Shown piece by piece: positions 1 to 8,406 of a stretch of 14,201 nucleotides of DNA. Position 1 is the first letter of the stretch. Every line of letters starts with the position of its first letter. The notes below the pieces were generated by a model. It made no database searches. It was not told where the DNA came from and saw only the letters and a program-made list of their open reading frames with translations. Position numbers and translations under genes: made by a program. The stretch spans positions 1 through 14,201 of the forward strand of contig JASICF010000023.1 of the NCBI GenBank assembly GCA_030044775.1. Reading direction: 5' to 3'. The DNA is from Candidatus Sulfotelmatobacter sp. GTDB lineage: Bacteria > Acidobacteriota > Terriglobia > Terriglobales > Acidobacteriaceae.

Positions 1-2
1 CC

Positions 3-119
3 GGTTCCGCCGTCAGTTGTCTCGTTTTTGGAATTGGTCTCTCGATGGGCGGCCCGTTGGTTACCTTGGTTCTGGCCCCGTTGACATATTTCGTCCCTAC
101 CCTTTCTGACTTAATGTGA
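3..119 (+). CDS. possible C-terminal fragment of a membrane protein, cut by the window start
   Basis: This frame is open from the window edge to a TGA at 117-119 and encodes about 38 residues. They are strongly hydrophobic and end in LTYFVPTLSDLM, which would suit the last transmembrane helix of a transporter. The composition loosely recalls the end of RND-type permeases, but the piece is too short to assign to a family. The next gene starts 52 nt later on the same strand, so they could be neighbours in one transcript. An open frame of this length can also arise by chance. Confidence 0.3.
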   Translation, partial: GSAVSCLVFGIGLSMGGPLVTLVLAPLTYFVPTLSDLM

Positions 120-171
120 AGTTTCCGACTCCTGGATCGCATCTCTGTTCTGGGTTCCTGGAAGCTAATGC

Positions 172-1212
172 ATGGCTAGTTCTCCTCAGGGTTTTCAGCT
201 GGGCTTATTGCCCGAGCGCAAGATCGATAAGCGCGCGGTCGCCACCGGCTACACGCTGCTCCTGCTCCTGCTCTTGCTGCTGATCAACATCGGGCTTTTG
301 TTTCCCGAACACATTCAGTTGAAGGAATATCGCGTTACGTCGTTAATTCCGCTCCCGGCACTTAAGCCGGAGCCCGAGCCGGAACCTGAGCCCGTCAAGA
401 CCGAACCAGTAAAGCCGAAGCCGCTTCCGGCTCAACCTGTCGTGGAACCACCGAAAGTTGATGAAGCACGAGTGATTGTTCCTCCGGAAGTTCACCGTGT
501 CGAGCCGAAACCCGTGGAGGCTCCAAAGGTTTTGATAAATCAGTTTGCGGCTCCCGAACTGAAGGCGACGAATACTCCGACACCCCGCTTGCTGCACACC
601 GGAGATTTTGCAGGTTCGTCGGTTGCGCCAACCGTGAAGACAGCCGTGCAAAACGTGCAAACCGGAGGCTTTGGCGATCCAAACGGACTGAAAGGCACCG
701 GCAAAGAAGCGGCCAAACTCTACGCGGCCCAGCCCGGCGCTTTCGATATGCCGGTCGGCCCGGGTCAGGGTAACGGATCGGGCGGAGCAAAAGGAATCAA
801 AGGAACAGTGGCCAGTGCCGACTTCGGCAACGGTATCGCCACGACTGCCAGCGATAATCGCGGCTCTGTCGCAACCGGCGGTTTCGGGTCCGAACAAGTG
901 GTTCACAACAGCCCGGTGATCGCGCAGACGAAGGGGCCGGCGACGCACCCGGTGGAGATTACGTTCAAGCCAAATCCGGTTTATACCGACGAGGCCCGCA
1001 AGCTCAAGATCGAAGGTGAAGTTCTCCTGGAGGTTCTGTTCAGCGCGGATGGAACGTTGCATGTCAATCGCGTAGTCGGCGGTCTCGGCCACGGTCTGGA
1101 TGAAGCCGCCATTGCCGCCGCGAACAACATGCGCTTCAAACCGGCGACACGCATGGGACAGCCGGTGGATTCCACCGCCATCGTGCACGTGATGTTTCAG
1201 ATGGCGTACTAG
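172..1212 (+). CDS. TonB-family energy transducer
   Basis: This is a 346-residue protein with TonB architecture. A short cytoplasmic N-terminus is followed by one transmembrane helix (about residues 24-44, almost pure Leu). Next comes a Pro/Glu/Lys-rich periplasmic linker (about 60-125), a Gly-rich low-complexity middle, and a C-terminal TonB domain (about 259-346, with YTDEARKLKIEGEVLLEV and the closing RFKPATRMGQPV block). Such proteins transmit proton-motive force to outer-membrane TonB-dependent receptors. The middle region repeats a short T-G-[GD]-F-[GA] motif at about residues 142, 164 and 236, with a degenerate SADFG near 218. The ATG at 172 is preceded by GGAAG at 160-164 with 7-nt spacing. 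No exbB or exbD lies nearby, so its partner is unknown. It could be a TonB-like protein used for something other than receptor energisation. The M48 peptidase follows on the same strand after 170 nt. Confidence 0.85.
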   Translation: MASSPQGFQLGLLPERKIDKRAVATGYTLLLLLLLLLINIGLLFPEHIQLKEYRVTSLIPLPALKPEPEPEPEPVKTEPVKPKPLPAQPVVEPPKVDEARVIVPPEVHRVEPKPVEAPKVLINQFAAPELKATNTPTPRLLHTGDFAGSSVAPTVKTAVQNVQTGGFGDPNGLKGTGKEAAKLYAAQPGAFDMPVGPGQGNGSGGAKGIKGTVASADFGNGIATTASDNRGSVATGGFGSEQVVHNSPVIAQTKGPATHPVEITFKPNPVYTDEARKLKIEGEVLLEVLFSADGTLHVNRVVGGLGHGLDEAAIAAANNMRFKPATRMGQPVDSTAIVHVMFQMAY

Positions 1213-1237
1213 AGTTCTGCCTCCGAAGGCGGTTTCG

Positions 1238-1256
1238 CTCAGCGGCTGAGGTTTTG
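1238..1256 (+). terminator. weak hairpin after the TonB-like gene
   Basis: CTCAG, a CGG loop and CTGAG form a 5-bp stem followed by GTTTTG, 26 nt after the stop of the TonB-like gene. The stem is short and the T run is only four bases. It may be a weak terminator, or nothing. The rest of the 1213-1382 gap shows no gene. Confidence 0.25.
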
Positions 1257-1382
1257 TCGCCGAGAGTTTGTAAAACAAATGAACGGGTTTTTCGGCACGG
1301 GTGCAAAGTCGTAACGGGAAGCATTGGTAGTGAACGTGGTATGGGGTCGGCCCAATCGGGCCGCGAGAAACGAGAAGGATTC

Positions 1383-3155
1383 ATGCGAACCTTGCAGTGG
1401 CGAATTGGAAAATGGACATTATCAGTTGCATTGCTTCTCGCGGTGAGTGCTCCCGCACAGCAATCCGTGGAGCCGCAATCCGGCGCCGCTGCCAACCCTC
1501 CGAATTCAGCGGGACCGGCGGCCAGCATTTTGCCGCCGGCCCCCGCGCCCGAACCTCCACCTACTACCAAGGACCAGGTTGTGGACCGCGTCATTGAACG
1601 CGAGCACGGGCTCATCAAATTTCTTTCTAACCGTACCCCCATCGTTGAAACATACCTGCAGAACTTTAAGCCTGATACCCAGCTCGGAGCCGTACCTGGC
1701 GAAGATCATTACTTCCTGGGCCGCATGGATATGGGCGACACAATCGACCGCAAGGACTACCTGAAAGATGAAGAACGCTCCATGCAGGCGCGCCTGCTCG
1801 GCGGCTTTCACAAGCTGTTCACCGTGCAGTATCAGCCGATGGGCTTTGCCTGGATGGTTTACGCCGACCGCAACGAGTTCGACCGCGCACATTACGATTT
1901 TCAGTATGTACGGCGCGAATTTCTGGGCGATATCCGTTGCTTTGTCTTTGACGTCCGGCCGAAGAAAATGAAGGGCAATGACGCTCGCGGCCGGTTTGTG
2001 GGTCGTATCTGGGTCGAAGATCAGGCGTACAACATTGTTCGCTTGAACGGTACCTATTCCGAAGCAAAAAACAACACTTACTTCTTCCACATGGATAGCT
2101 GGCGGTTGAATCTTACGCCCGGCTACTGGGTACCGTCGTTTATCTACAGCGAAGAGGGCGACTTCACCCCAGGCTCGAAAGACAGCATCTCCTTCAAGGC
2201 GCAGACTCGCATCTGGGGCTACGACCTCAAGAAAGCAAATCCAGAAGATGAACTCACGCAGATCAAGGTCGACAGCGTAAACGACCAGAGCCCGGCGGCA
2301 CAGGATGCATCGCCATTGCAGGCCGAGCGCGAGTGGCAGGAGCAGGCGGAAAATAACGTAATCGACCGGCTCACCAACGGCGGACTGCTGGCCCCCGAAG
2401 GTGACGTCGATCATATTCTTCAGACTGTAGTCAACAATTTGATCGTCACCAACAATCTTGATCTGTCCCGCCCCGTGCGGGTTCGCGTACTGCTCACGAC
2501 CCCGCTCGAAACTTTCAGCGTAGGCAACACGATCGTGATCAGCCGAGGATTAGTCGATGTTCTCCCCGACGAGGCCAGTCTCGCGGCCATGCTGGCGCAC
2601 GAGCTTGCGCACATTATTCTTGGTCACAACCTCGGCAGCAAATACGCCTTCAATGATCGCATGCTGTTTTCCGACGACACTACTTACGCGAATCTTGGTT
2701 TCAAACATATTCCCGAGGAAGAGACCGCCGCCGACAAGAAAGCCATCGAGTTGCTCAACAATTCGCCTTATGCGGCAAAAATGGGCGATGTCGCACTGTT
2801 CCTGAAGGAATTGCAGGCTCGAGCGCATTCGCTCAATGCGCTTCTCACTACCCACCTCGGCAATCCTCTCGGAGAAAACGGAAATATCACTCGCCTGTCG
2901 GCTGTCGAAACCCAAGGCCCGGCGCTCAATGACTTGAAACTCGATCAGATCGCGGCCCTTCCTCTGGGTGGAAGAATCAAGGTGAATCCCTGGAACGACA
3001 ATGCAGACATGATCAAGGCCGCTCCTGTGGCGATTACTTCGGCACGCGACAAGATGCCGTTTGAAGTGACGCCGTTTTATCCGCGGCTGGCCCGCTGGAC
3101 TGCGCCTGCCAATGCTGGTTCGACAACTGCTGCGAATTCTGGGTCAAGTAACTGA
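1383..3155 (+). CDS. secreted M48-family zinc metallopeptidase
   Basis: This is a 590-residue protein starting with a signal peptide (basic MRTLQWRIGK, hydrophobic core, predicted cut after APA at residue 25), so it is expected in the periplasm. The C-terminal half carries the M48 zinc site: HELAH at residues 406-410, and the third ligand Glu447 within EETAAD, about 37 residues later. M48 enzymes are metal-dependent endopeptidases often involved in envelope protein quality control. The N-terminal half (about 90-310) has beta-rich stretches such as GRFVGRIWVEDQAYNIVRLNGTY that recall LolA-like folds of outer-membrane lipoprotein sorting; this is only a resemblance. The ATG at 1383 was chosen because it begins the signal peptide and has AAGGA at 1375-1379. 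The frame is open further upstream to 1254, but that extension does not look coded. A strong hairpin follows the stop. The substrate is unknown. Confidence 0.85.
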   Translation: MRTLQWRIGKWTLSVALLLAVSAPAQQSVEPQSGAAANPPNSAGPAASILPPAPAPEPPPTTKDQVVDRVIEREHGLIKFLSNRTPIVETYLQNFKPDTQLGAVPGEDHYFLGRMDMGDTIDRKDYLKDEERSMQARLLGGFHKLFTVQYQPMGFAWMVYADRNEFDRAHYDFQYVRREFLGDIRCFVFDVRPKKMKGNDARGRFVGRIWVEDQAYNIVRLNGTYSEAKNNTYFFHMDSWRLNLTPGYWVPSFIYSEEGDFTPGSKDSISFKAQTRIWGYDLKKANPEDELTQIKVDSVNDQSPAAQDASPLQAEREWQEQAENNVIDRLTNGGLLAPEGDVDHILQTVVNNLIVTNNLDLSRPVRVRVLLTTPLETFSVGNTIVISRGLVDVLPDEASLAAMLAHELAHIILGHNLGSKYAFNDRMLFSDDTTYANLGFKHIPEEETAADKKAIELLNNSPYAAKMGDVALFLKELQARAHSLNALLTTHLGNPLGENGNITRLSAVETQGPALNDLKLDQIAALPLGGRIKVNPWNDNADMIKAAPVAITSARDKMPFEVTPFYPRLARWTAPANAGSTTAANSGSSN

Positions 3156-3180
3156 TCTGTTTACAAGTTGAAGTAAGCGC

Positions 3181-3231
3181 AGGCCGGGATCCGGAATCAC
3201 CTTCCGGGATACCCGGCCTTCGTATTTGTCT
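3181..3231 (+). terminator. hairpin terminator after the M48 peptidase
   Basis: AGGCCGGG (3181-3188) pairs perfectly with CCCGGCCT (3212-3219). A second inner stem, CCGG with CCGG, lies inside it, giving a long two-part hairpin 25 nt after the stop codon. It is followed by TCGTATTTGTC, a broken T tract. The position and strength fit a rho-independent terminator, though the T tract is poor. Confidence 0.6.
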
Positions 3232-3270
3232 TAGACGGAGGGGCCGAGGCACTTAACGGAACTGCAACGA

Positions 3271-3276
3271 TATAAA
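3271..3276 (+). promoter_or_regulatory. possible -10 box of the small membrane protein gene
   Basis: TATAAA, within TATAAAAT, sits 30 nt before the ATG at 3307 in an otherwise GC-rich stretch downstream of the terminator. No good -35 hexamer is found at the usual spacing, so this is tentative. Confidence 0.3.
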
Positions 3277-3306
3277 ATCCTGTCCTCGATAAGCAGTGAG
3301 GCACGC

Positions 3307-3729
3307 ATGGGAATCAAACAGCTGCGGATGGCGCAAACTGGGCTGCTTGTCAGCACGGTTGCGTTCGCCGCGATAGCAGAATCTGTATCTGAGGTAGGGA
3401 GAAGCGACTGGACATGGCGACAATGGCTCGTCGCCGGGCTTGCTCTTTGGTCGATCTTAGGAGGGTACCGCTTTCGACAACTAAGTAGACGACGTTCCGA
3501 ACAAGCCTTGTCCGACGGTGATCGCGATGGTAAGGCTTTTCGCAAATGGAATGCTGCTCAGCTGGCGAGCCTCATGACAGCGGAAAGCGTCGGGCTTTAC
3601 GGCGTCTTTATACGGCTAGGCCTCCACGGCGCACGTTGGCAGGCTGTGCCTTTTTACCTCGTTGCCCTCTTCTTTTTGTTGCTTTGGACCCCCAGGCCGC
3701 TGGTCAAAGAAGGCAGCGCGCCAGTTTAG
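3307..3729 (+). CDS. small integral membrane protein of unknown function
   Basis: I do not recognise this 140-residue protein. It has about four hydrophobic segments (roughly residues 10-28, 38-54, 84-104 and 112-127). A charged, Arg-rich loop between the second and third (RFRQLSRRRSEQALSDGDRDGK) is probably cytoplasmic. The third segment contains a Glu in a helix-like context (LMTAESVGLYGVFIRLGL), an arrangement seen in some proton- or ion-conducting helices, but that is not enough to suggest a transporter. The ATG at 3307 follows a GTGAGG at 3297-3302; a second ATG seven codons on is possible. The gene stands alone between the M48 terminator and dinB, and its TAG overlaps the dinB TAA on the opposite strand (3726-3729). 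Confidence 0.65.
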   Translation: MGIKQLRMAQTGLLVSTVAFAAIAESVSEVGRSDWTWRQWLVAGLALWSILGGYRFRQLSRRRSEQALSDGDRDGKAFRKWNAAQLASLMTAESVGLYGVFIRLGLHGARWQAVPFYLVALFFLLLWTPRPLVKEGSAPV

Positions 3730-5015
3730 CTTCGATTCGGGTCCTTGTGATCTGTCTTTTTTCCTGGCAATCCCGCTGGATTCTCGTGTGTGCGCTCACG
3801 GAACGTTCCACGAATCCCGCTCGCCAGCTTCACGCTGGACTCGCCAAATTTATCGCGCAGGTGATCCACTGCAGCCAGAGCATTCCTCCATCGCTGCTGC
3901 CGGCTGCCATCCAGCAGATCGACCTGCGGCACTTCCACGTCAAACGACGAAACGTGCACCCCAAGCAGCCGCACCTGCGCTCCACGCTTCCAATTCTTGC
4001 GGAACAGCGCGCGCACTTCCTCAAAGATTTCGCCGTCAAGCTGTGTCGGCCGCGCGCGGGAGTGAGCGCGGGTGATCGTAGTGAAATCCTTATAGCGCAG
4101 CTTCAGCTGAACGGTTCGGGCGTGCAGATCAGCCTCGCGCAAGCGCCGGCCCACCATTTCCGATAATCGCATCAGCGTCGCTTCAAGTTGCACGATATCA
4201 GCCGTGTCCTTGTTGTACGTGTGCTCATGGCTGATGGATTTCGCTTCCTCGCGCGCCCCGACTTCGGAATCGAACCATCCTCCCGCGTCTTCTCCCCGAG
4301 ATTTGCCTGCCAGCGCAAGGCCCCATTTCCCGAATCGCTCTTCGAGTTCGGAGTCTTCCAACTTCGCCAGATCTCCAACCTTGCGGATTCCGATCTCGTG
4401 CAGGTGCTTCTCCATCACCTTGCCGACGCCTGGAATCTCGCGGACATCAAGCGGCGCCAGGAATCGCGCTTCTTCTCCCGGCACAATCCAGAGCACTCCA
4501 TTGGGTTTCGCTTGTCCCGATGAAACTTTTGCGATCAGCCGCGACGAACCAATGCCGATCGAGCAATTCAGCAGCGTTTCCTGTTTCATCCGCTGGTGTA
4601 ATTTGTGAGCAGCTCGCAGCGGAGGTCCAAGCAGCCGCGCTGTTCCCGTCATATCGAGGTAAGCTTCATCGATGGAGGCCATCTCGACCTTGGGTGAGAA
4701 ACTCTGCAGTACGTGGAAAACCTTTTCAGAGCATTCTCGGTAGCGCTCGGGATGCCCATCGACAAAAATTGCCTGCGGGCATAACTTCGCCGCGGTTCTC
4801 AGCGGCATGGCCGAATGCACGCCAAATTTTCGAGCGGCATAGGACGCTGCCGAAACCACTCCTCGCTCGTGGCGCTGCCCGCCGACCACAACCGGCTTGC
4901 CCTTGAGCGAAGGATCGAACAATTCCTCCACCGAAACGAAAAATGCATCCATATCCACATGGAAGATGGTGCGGGCGAATGCCGGGGTGTTTAGCGCGGT
5001 GGCCACAACAGGCAA
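3726..5015 (-). CDS. dinB: DNA polymerase IV (Y family)
   Basis: This is a 429-residue error-prone translesion polymerase. The first catalytic acidic motif HVDMDAFF is at residues 19-26. The second, SIDEAYLD, is at 114-121 with Asp116 and Glu117. The nucleotide-contact stretch SAASYAARKFGVHSAMP lies at about 55-71, and the helix-hairpin-helix REIPGVGKV at 192-200. The little-finger domain ends with LLGVHVSSF. QVDLL at 364-368 fits the beta-clamp binding consensus and sits where many DinB proteins carry QLxLF. A tail of about 60 residues follows the motif. Family role: bypass of damaged bases such as N2-adducted guanine. The start at 5015 leaves an 18-residue lead before the first motif. It is divergent from the S9 peptidase across 70 nt; no LexA-type operator is evident there. 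Confidence 0.95.
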   Translation of the reverse strand: MPVVATALNTPAFARTIFHVDMDAFFVSVEELFDPSLKGKPVVVGGQRHERGVVSAASYAARKFGVHSAMPLRTAAKLCPQAIFVDGHPERYRECSEKVFHVLQSFSPKVEMASIDEAYLDMTGTARLLGPPLRAAHKLHQRMKQETLLNCSIGIGSSRLIAKVSSGQAKPNGVLWIVPGEEARFLAPLDVREIPGVGKVMEKHLHEIGIRKVGDLAKLEDSELEERFGKWGLALAGKSRGEDAGGWFDSEVGAREEAKSISHEHTYNKDTADIVQLEATLMRLSEMVGRRLREADLHARTVQLKLRYKDFTTITRAHSRARPTQLDGEIFEEVRALFRKNWKRGAQVRLLGVHVSSFDVEVPQVDLLDGSRQQRWRNALAAVDHLRDKFGESSVKLASGIRGTFRERTHENPAGLPGKKTDHKDPNRS

Positions 5016-5085
5016 ATTCTAGCAGCACAAGATTCAGGCTGCGAAAGCCTCAGCTCGTGGTTTGCTAAACTTCTACAAGACCTTC

Positions 5086-7134
5086 ATGCGCTACTTGATT
5101 TCGCTGATTTCTGTTCGGTCGATGGTTATTCCATCGATCGCTATTGCGTCGATCATGATTCCTTTCGTTGTCGCTATGCTCATGAACACTGTCACTGCTG
5201 AAAAAGTCGCCGCTCAAACTCTTCCTGTGCCGCATGCCATCACCGATCCAAAACAGATCGCTTCCAAGCCGAACGCCCAAGTCGAGCCAAAAAGCTTGAC
5301 CATCGAAAAGCTGTACATGACGCGGCAGGTTGGTGGCGCCACGTGGTCGCCTGATGGCAAAAACATCGCCTTCATCTCCAACATGAGCGGCAGAAATAAT
5401 TTATGGGTCGTGCCCAGCGATGGCGGATGGCCAATGCAGCTTACCGTCAGCGATCAGCGCCAAACCGCACCGACATGGTCGCCCGATGGCAAGTGGATCG
5501 CCTATCAATCGGATTACGATGGCGACGAACTCTGGGATATTTTTCTGGTTTCTCCGAAAACTGGCAAAGTCGTGAATCTCACCAGCACGCGTGAGATCGC
5601 CGAAACCGATCCGACATGGTCGCCTGACGGACGCTATCTCGCGTACCTTGTGAAACCAAAAACATCTGCGGCTTCCGAGATCGATATCTATGACACGCTG
5701 ATGCGCGAAGTAAAACACCTTACTGCAAACACGCCGCAGGATAAGCGCAGCACGAATCCCATCTGGTCGAAGGACGGAAAGTACATTGTGTATACGCAGG
5801 AGCAAGCCAAGGGGACGGATTCGAATATTTTCATTGCCGACGTTGCAACCTCCCAAAGCACGCTGCTGACGCCGCATGAAGGCGAGCAGAATTACTTGGC
5901 TAACGATATCGCGCCGAACGGCAAGCACATTCTATTTACTTCTAACGCGCAAAATGGACATGACAATGCCGGCCTGATCGACATTGACACGAAAACAATC
6001 GCTTGGCTCACCCACGATAAGTGGGAGATTCGCGCCCACCAATTTTCTCCCGACGGCAAGCGCGTTATCTTCACGGCCAATGTCGACGGCAATGAAAACG
6101 TCTACCTGCATGACCTCGCCGGCGGCAAAGCGACTGCGCTGCCAATTCCGAATGGAGTAAACACGCCCGAGGGTGATCAGTCGGCATTCAGCCAAGATGG
6201 CTCCCGCCTGCTTTACAACCACAATGGCCCAACCGCTCCCGGCGATCTTTGGGTCTACACCGTAGCAACCGGCAAGTCGCATCAGCTCACGAATTCGTTG
6301 GTAGCTGGAATTCGCTCCGAGGATATGGTCGAACCATTTCTGGTTCACTATCCCAGCCGCGACGGCAAATTCACCATCTCCGCATTTCTGTACGTTCCCT
6401 TCAACATGGCGCGCAATGGCCAGAATGCGGCCATCGTTTATATTCACGGCGGACCGGCGTCGCAGTCGATGAATTCGTTCAACCGTTTTATCCAGTTTGC
6501 CGCCAACCAGGGATACATGGTGATAGCGCCCAATTACCGCGGCTCGACCGGATACGGGAAAGAATTTCAGCAGGCGAATCTGTTCGATATGGGCGGAGGC
6601 GATTTGCAGGACGTGCTTGCCGGCGTCGACTGGATCAAGCAGACCGGACATCTCGATCCGAAAAAAATTGCGGTAATGGGTGGAAGTTACGGCGGGTAAC
6701 TAAGCATGATGGCGGTGACGAAGGCACCGGAACTTTGGGCCGCAGGCGTGCCGATCGTCCCCTTCGTGAACTGGTTCACGGAAATTGAAAACGAAGACCC
6801 GGTGTTGCAACAGTCTGACCTCGCGACCATGGGCGACCCAGTCAAAAATAAGGCGCTCTACGAGGAACGCTCGCCCATCAACTTCATCGATCAGATTAAG
6901 GCGCCGTTATTGTTGCTTGCGGGCGGCCATGATCCGCGGTGCCCAAAAACCGAAACGCAGCAGGTAGTCGAAGCCATCAAGAACCGCGCAGGAACGGTCG
7001 ATTACAAGATTTACGACAACGAAGGTCATGGATTCGCGCGCGTCCAAAATCAGATCGACGCCTACCAGCGCGTCGCCGACTTTCTGCTGGCGCACGTCGT
7101 GCCCGCGGACTGCAGTTGCTCGCTAAACGAGTGA
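5086..7134 (+). pseudogene. S9-family prolyl oligopeptidase/acylaminoacyl peptidase interrupted by an in-frame TAA
   Basis: The frame encodes a complete secreted S9 serine peptidase of 682 codons, except for a TAA at 6697-6699. The N-terminus is hydrophobic (signal or anchor). Then comes a beta-propeller built from repeated WSPDGK-type blades (at about 5344, 5476, 5617, 5764 and 6040). The alpha/beta-hydrolase domain carries the oxyanion motif IHGGP, nucleophile Ser534 in GGSYGG, Asp616 in GGHDPRCP and His648 in NEGHGF. The stop falls directly after GGSYGG, where relatives usually have Tyr followed by Met or Leu. TAC or TAT to TAA is one base, and LSMMAVTKAPELWAAG continues in the same frame. 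The rest is undamaged, so the change is recent, or a sequence error, or it is read through. ATG 5086 is preferred over the upstream TTG at 5062. The upstream part alone would lack Asp and His and be inactive. Confidence 0.88.
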
Positions 7135-7140
7135 GCTCCC

Positions 7141-7488
7141 TTAGGCCGCAGCTGCGCCGCCAGTTGACCTCAGTTCTTCGAGCCTGAGCTCGCGCATATA
7201 AAGAAACAAGGGCAACCCGAGCGACACCCCGACCGTCAGTATCGCGAGTACCGGGATCCATCGGTGCGGAATCTTCAGTTGCGTGCTCTCGACTCGCATG
7301 AATGTGAATAAAACTACGGCCGAGACCACCACATCCATGCCGAAGAATGCACTGATCCGGTTCGCGAACAGCTCACGCAGTAGAAGAGGCAGATTCAGTC
7401 CGTGTTGCGCGACCCAAGGCACGAACTCCCAGTAAGGAAGAACGGCTCCGGCAAAACACAGAACAAGGTAGATCGTCTTCGGTTTCAT
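7141..7488 (-). CDS. DUF2834-like small membrane protein
   Basis: This is a 115-residue protein with three or four transmembrane helices. The first (YLVLCFAGAVLPYWEFVPW) carries the Pro-Tyr/Trp pattern, and the following ANRISAFFGMDVVVSAVVLF block also fits the DUF2834 family as I remember it. That family has no established biochemical function. The gene is convergent with the S9 peptidase (6 nt between the stops) and lies 53 nt downstream of hemD on the same strand, so it may be the last gene transcribed from the hem cluster. No terminator hairpin is seen between hemD and this gene. No clear ribosome binding site precedes the ATG. Confidence 0.7.
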   Translation of the reverse strand: MKPKTIYLVLCFAGAVLPYWEFVPWVAQHGLNLPLLLRELFANRISAFFGMDVVVSAVVLFTFMRVESTQLKIPHRWIPVLAILTVGVSLGLPLFLYMRELRLEELRSTGGAAAA

Positions 7489-7541
7489 GCCGGAAAATCT
7501 AACAGATTTGTAAGTCAGCCGCAGGTAGAGCGTTGCTCAGT

Positions 7542-8372
7542 CTACTCGTGGAAGTCAGATCTGGCTATCGCGTTCCGTATCGCGTTGACCAGTCCTGGAA
7601 TCGTGAATTCCCGCGCGGCGATATCCACCCGTAGTCCAAGTTCCCGCAGAGTCGAAGACGTCACCGGGCCAATCGAGGCCATTTGAATTCCAGCGAGATC
7701 ACCTGCCAGGTTTGGACGGGCTCCCAGCAATTCGGCAAAGTTTTTGGCCGTGGAAGAACTGGTAAAAGTGACCACTTGCGGACGTCGTTTTGGATTCTTA
7801 AGCGTGCTTCGCAGCCGGGTGCGCGAGGATTTTGGAACCACAGTTTTGTAAGCTTCCACGACTTCGAGAAGCGCTCCGGCTTTGCGTAGTTCGGTCGGGA
7901 TTACGTCTCTGGCGACCTTGGCGCGAACCAGCAGCACGCGCTTCCCGTTCACTTTGCCTTTCAAACTGCGCACGACCGATTCGGCAACGTATTCTTTGGG
8001 AACGACATTGACCCGTACGCCACGCCGCTCGATGGCCTTCTTCGTCGCCGGGCCAATCGCTGCAAACCGCAGTCCATCGAATGCCGACCTCTTCAGCCGG
8101 AGTTTTGTTATTCTCTCCCACAGCGCTTCGACTCCGTTCGCGCTCGTAAGAATCAGCCAGTCGTATCGCGACAGATTTTTCAATGCGGAGTCGAGGGGTC
8201 TGAACGTGCTTGGCTTGCGGATTTCGATAAACGGAATCTCGGTCACGGTAGCGCCGAGCTTGCGTAATTCGGCAGAAAGCGCACCGGCCTGGTGCCGCGC
8301 CCGGCCGACCAGCACGCGAATGCCGGCAAGTGGCTGCTTCGGATTTTTCGTGTTGTACGCGCTCTTGCTCAT
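7542..8372 (-). CDS. hemD: uroporphyrinogen-III synthase
   Basis: This is a 276-residue protein that cyclises hydroxymethylbilane to uroporphyrinogen III, inverting ring D. It shows the two-lobed HemD pattern. Lobe one begins at LAGIRVLVGRARHQAGALSAELRKLGATVTE-like sequence and contains DWLILTSANGVEALWERI. The hinge follows FAAIGPATKKAIERRGV. Lobe two contains RVLLVRAKVARDVIPTELRKAGA, VEAYKTV and VTFTSSSTAKNF, then ASIGPVTSSTLRELGLRVDI. HemD sequences are poorly conserved, but these blocks and the position after hemC make the call safe. The frame is open to 8438, overlapping paiB; the ATG at 8372 (MSKSAYN) is preferred because it leaves a 34-nt gap after paiB and removes a low-complexity lead. 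The protein is notably rich in Lys and Arg. Confidence 0.9.
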   Translation of the reverse strand: MSKSAYNTKNPKQPLAGIRVLVGRARHQAGALSAELRKLGATVTEIPFIEIRKPSTFRPLDSALKNLSRYDWLILTSANGVEALWERITKLRLKRSAFDGLRFAAIGPATKKAIERRGVRVNVVPKEYVAESVVRSLKGKVNGKRVLLVRAKVARDVIPTELRKAGALLEVVEAYKTVVPKSSRTRLRSTLKNPKRRPQVVTFTSSSTAKNFAELLGARPNLAGDLAGIQMASIGPVTSSTLRELGLRVDIAAREFTIPGLVNAIRNAIARSDFHE

Positions 8373-8406
8373 CTTCTGACTGGTGTTAGTGCGGTCGCGA
8401 TCTAAC

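Noticed and set aside
81..86. Promoter with perfect -35 TTGACA upstream of the TonB-like gene
   Set aside because: No acceptable -10 hexamer lies 16-18 nt downstream, and the site falls inside a possible upstream coding frame.
1506..2414. Long minus-strand open frame within the M48 gene
   Set aside because: It is antisense to a well-supported gene with a signal peptide and zinc motif; the translated protein has no recognisable features.
5932..6651. Minus-strand open frame within the S9 peptidase gene
   Set aside because: It is the shadow of a strongly matching peptidase frame and shows no domain of its own.
6697..6699. Suppression of the S9 TAA by the tRNA at 10242-10335
   Set aside because: Neither possible anticodon (GAG or TGA) pairs with UAA, so the attractive link between the two oddities is not supported.
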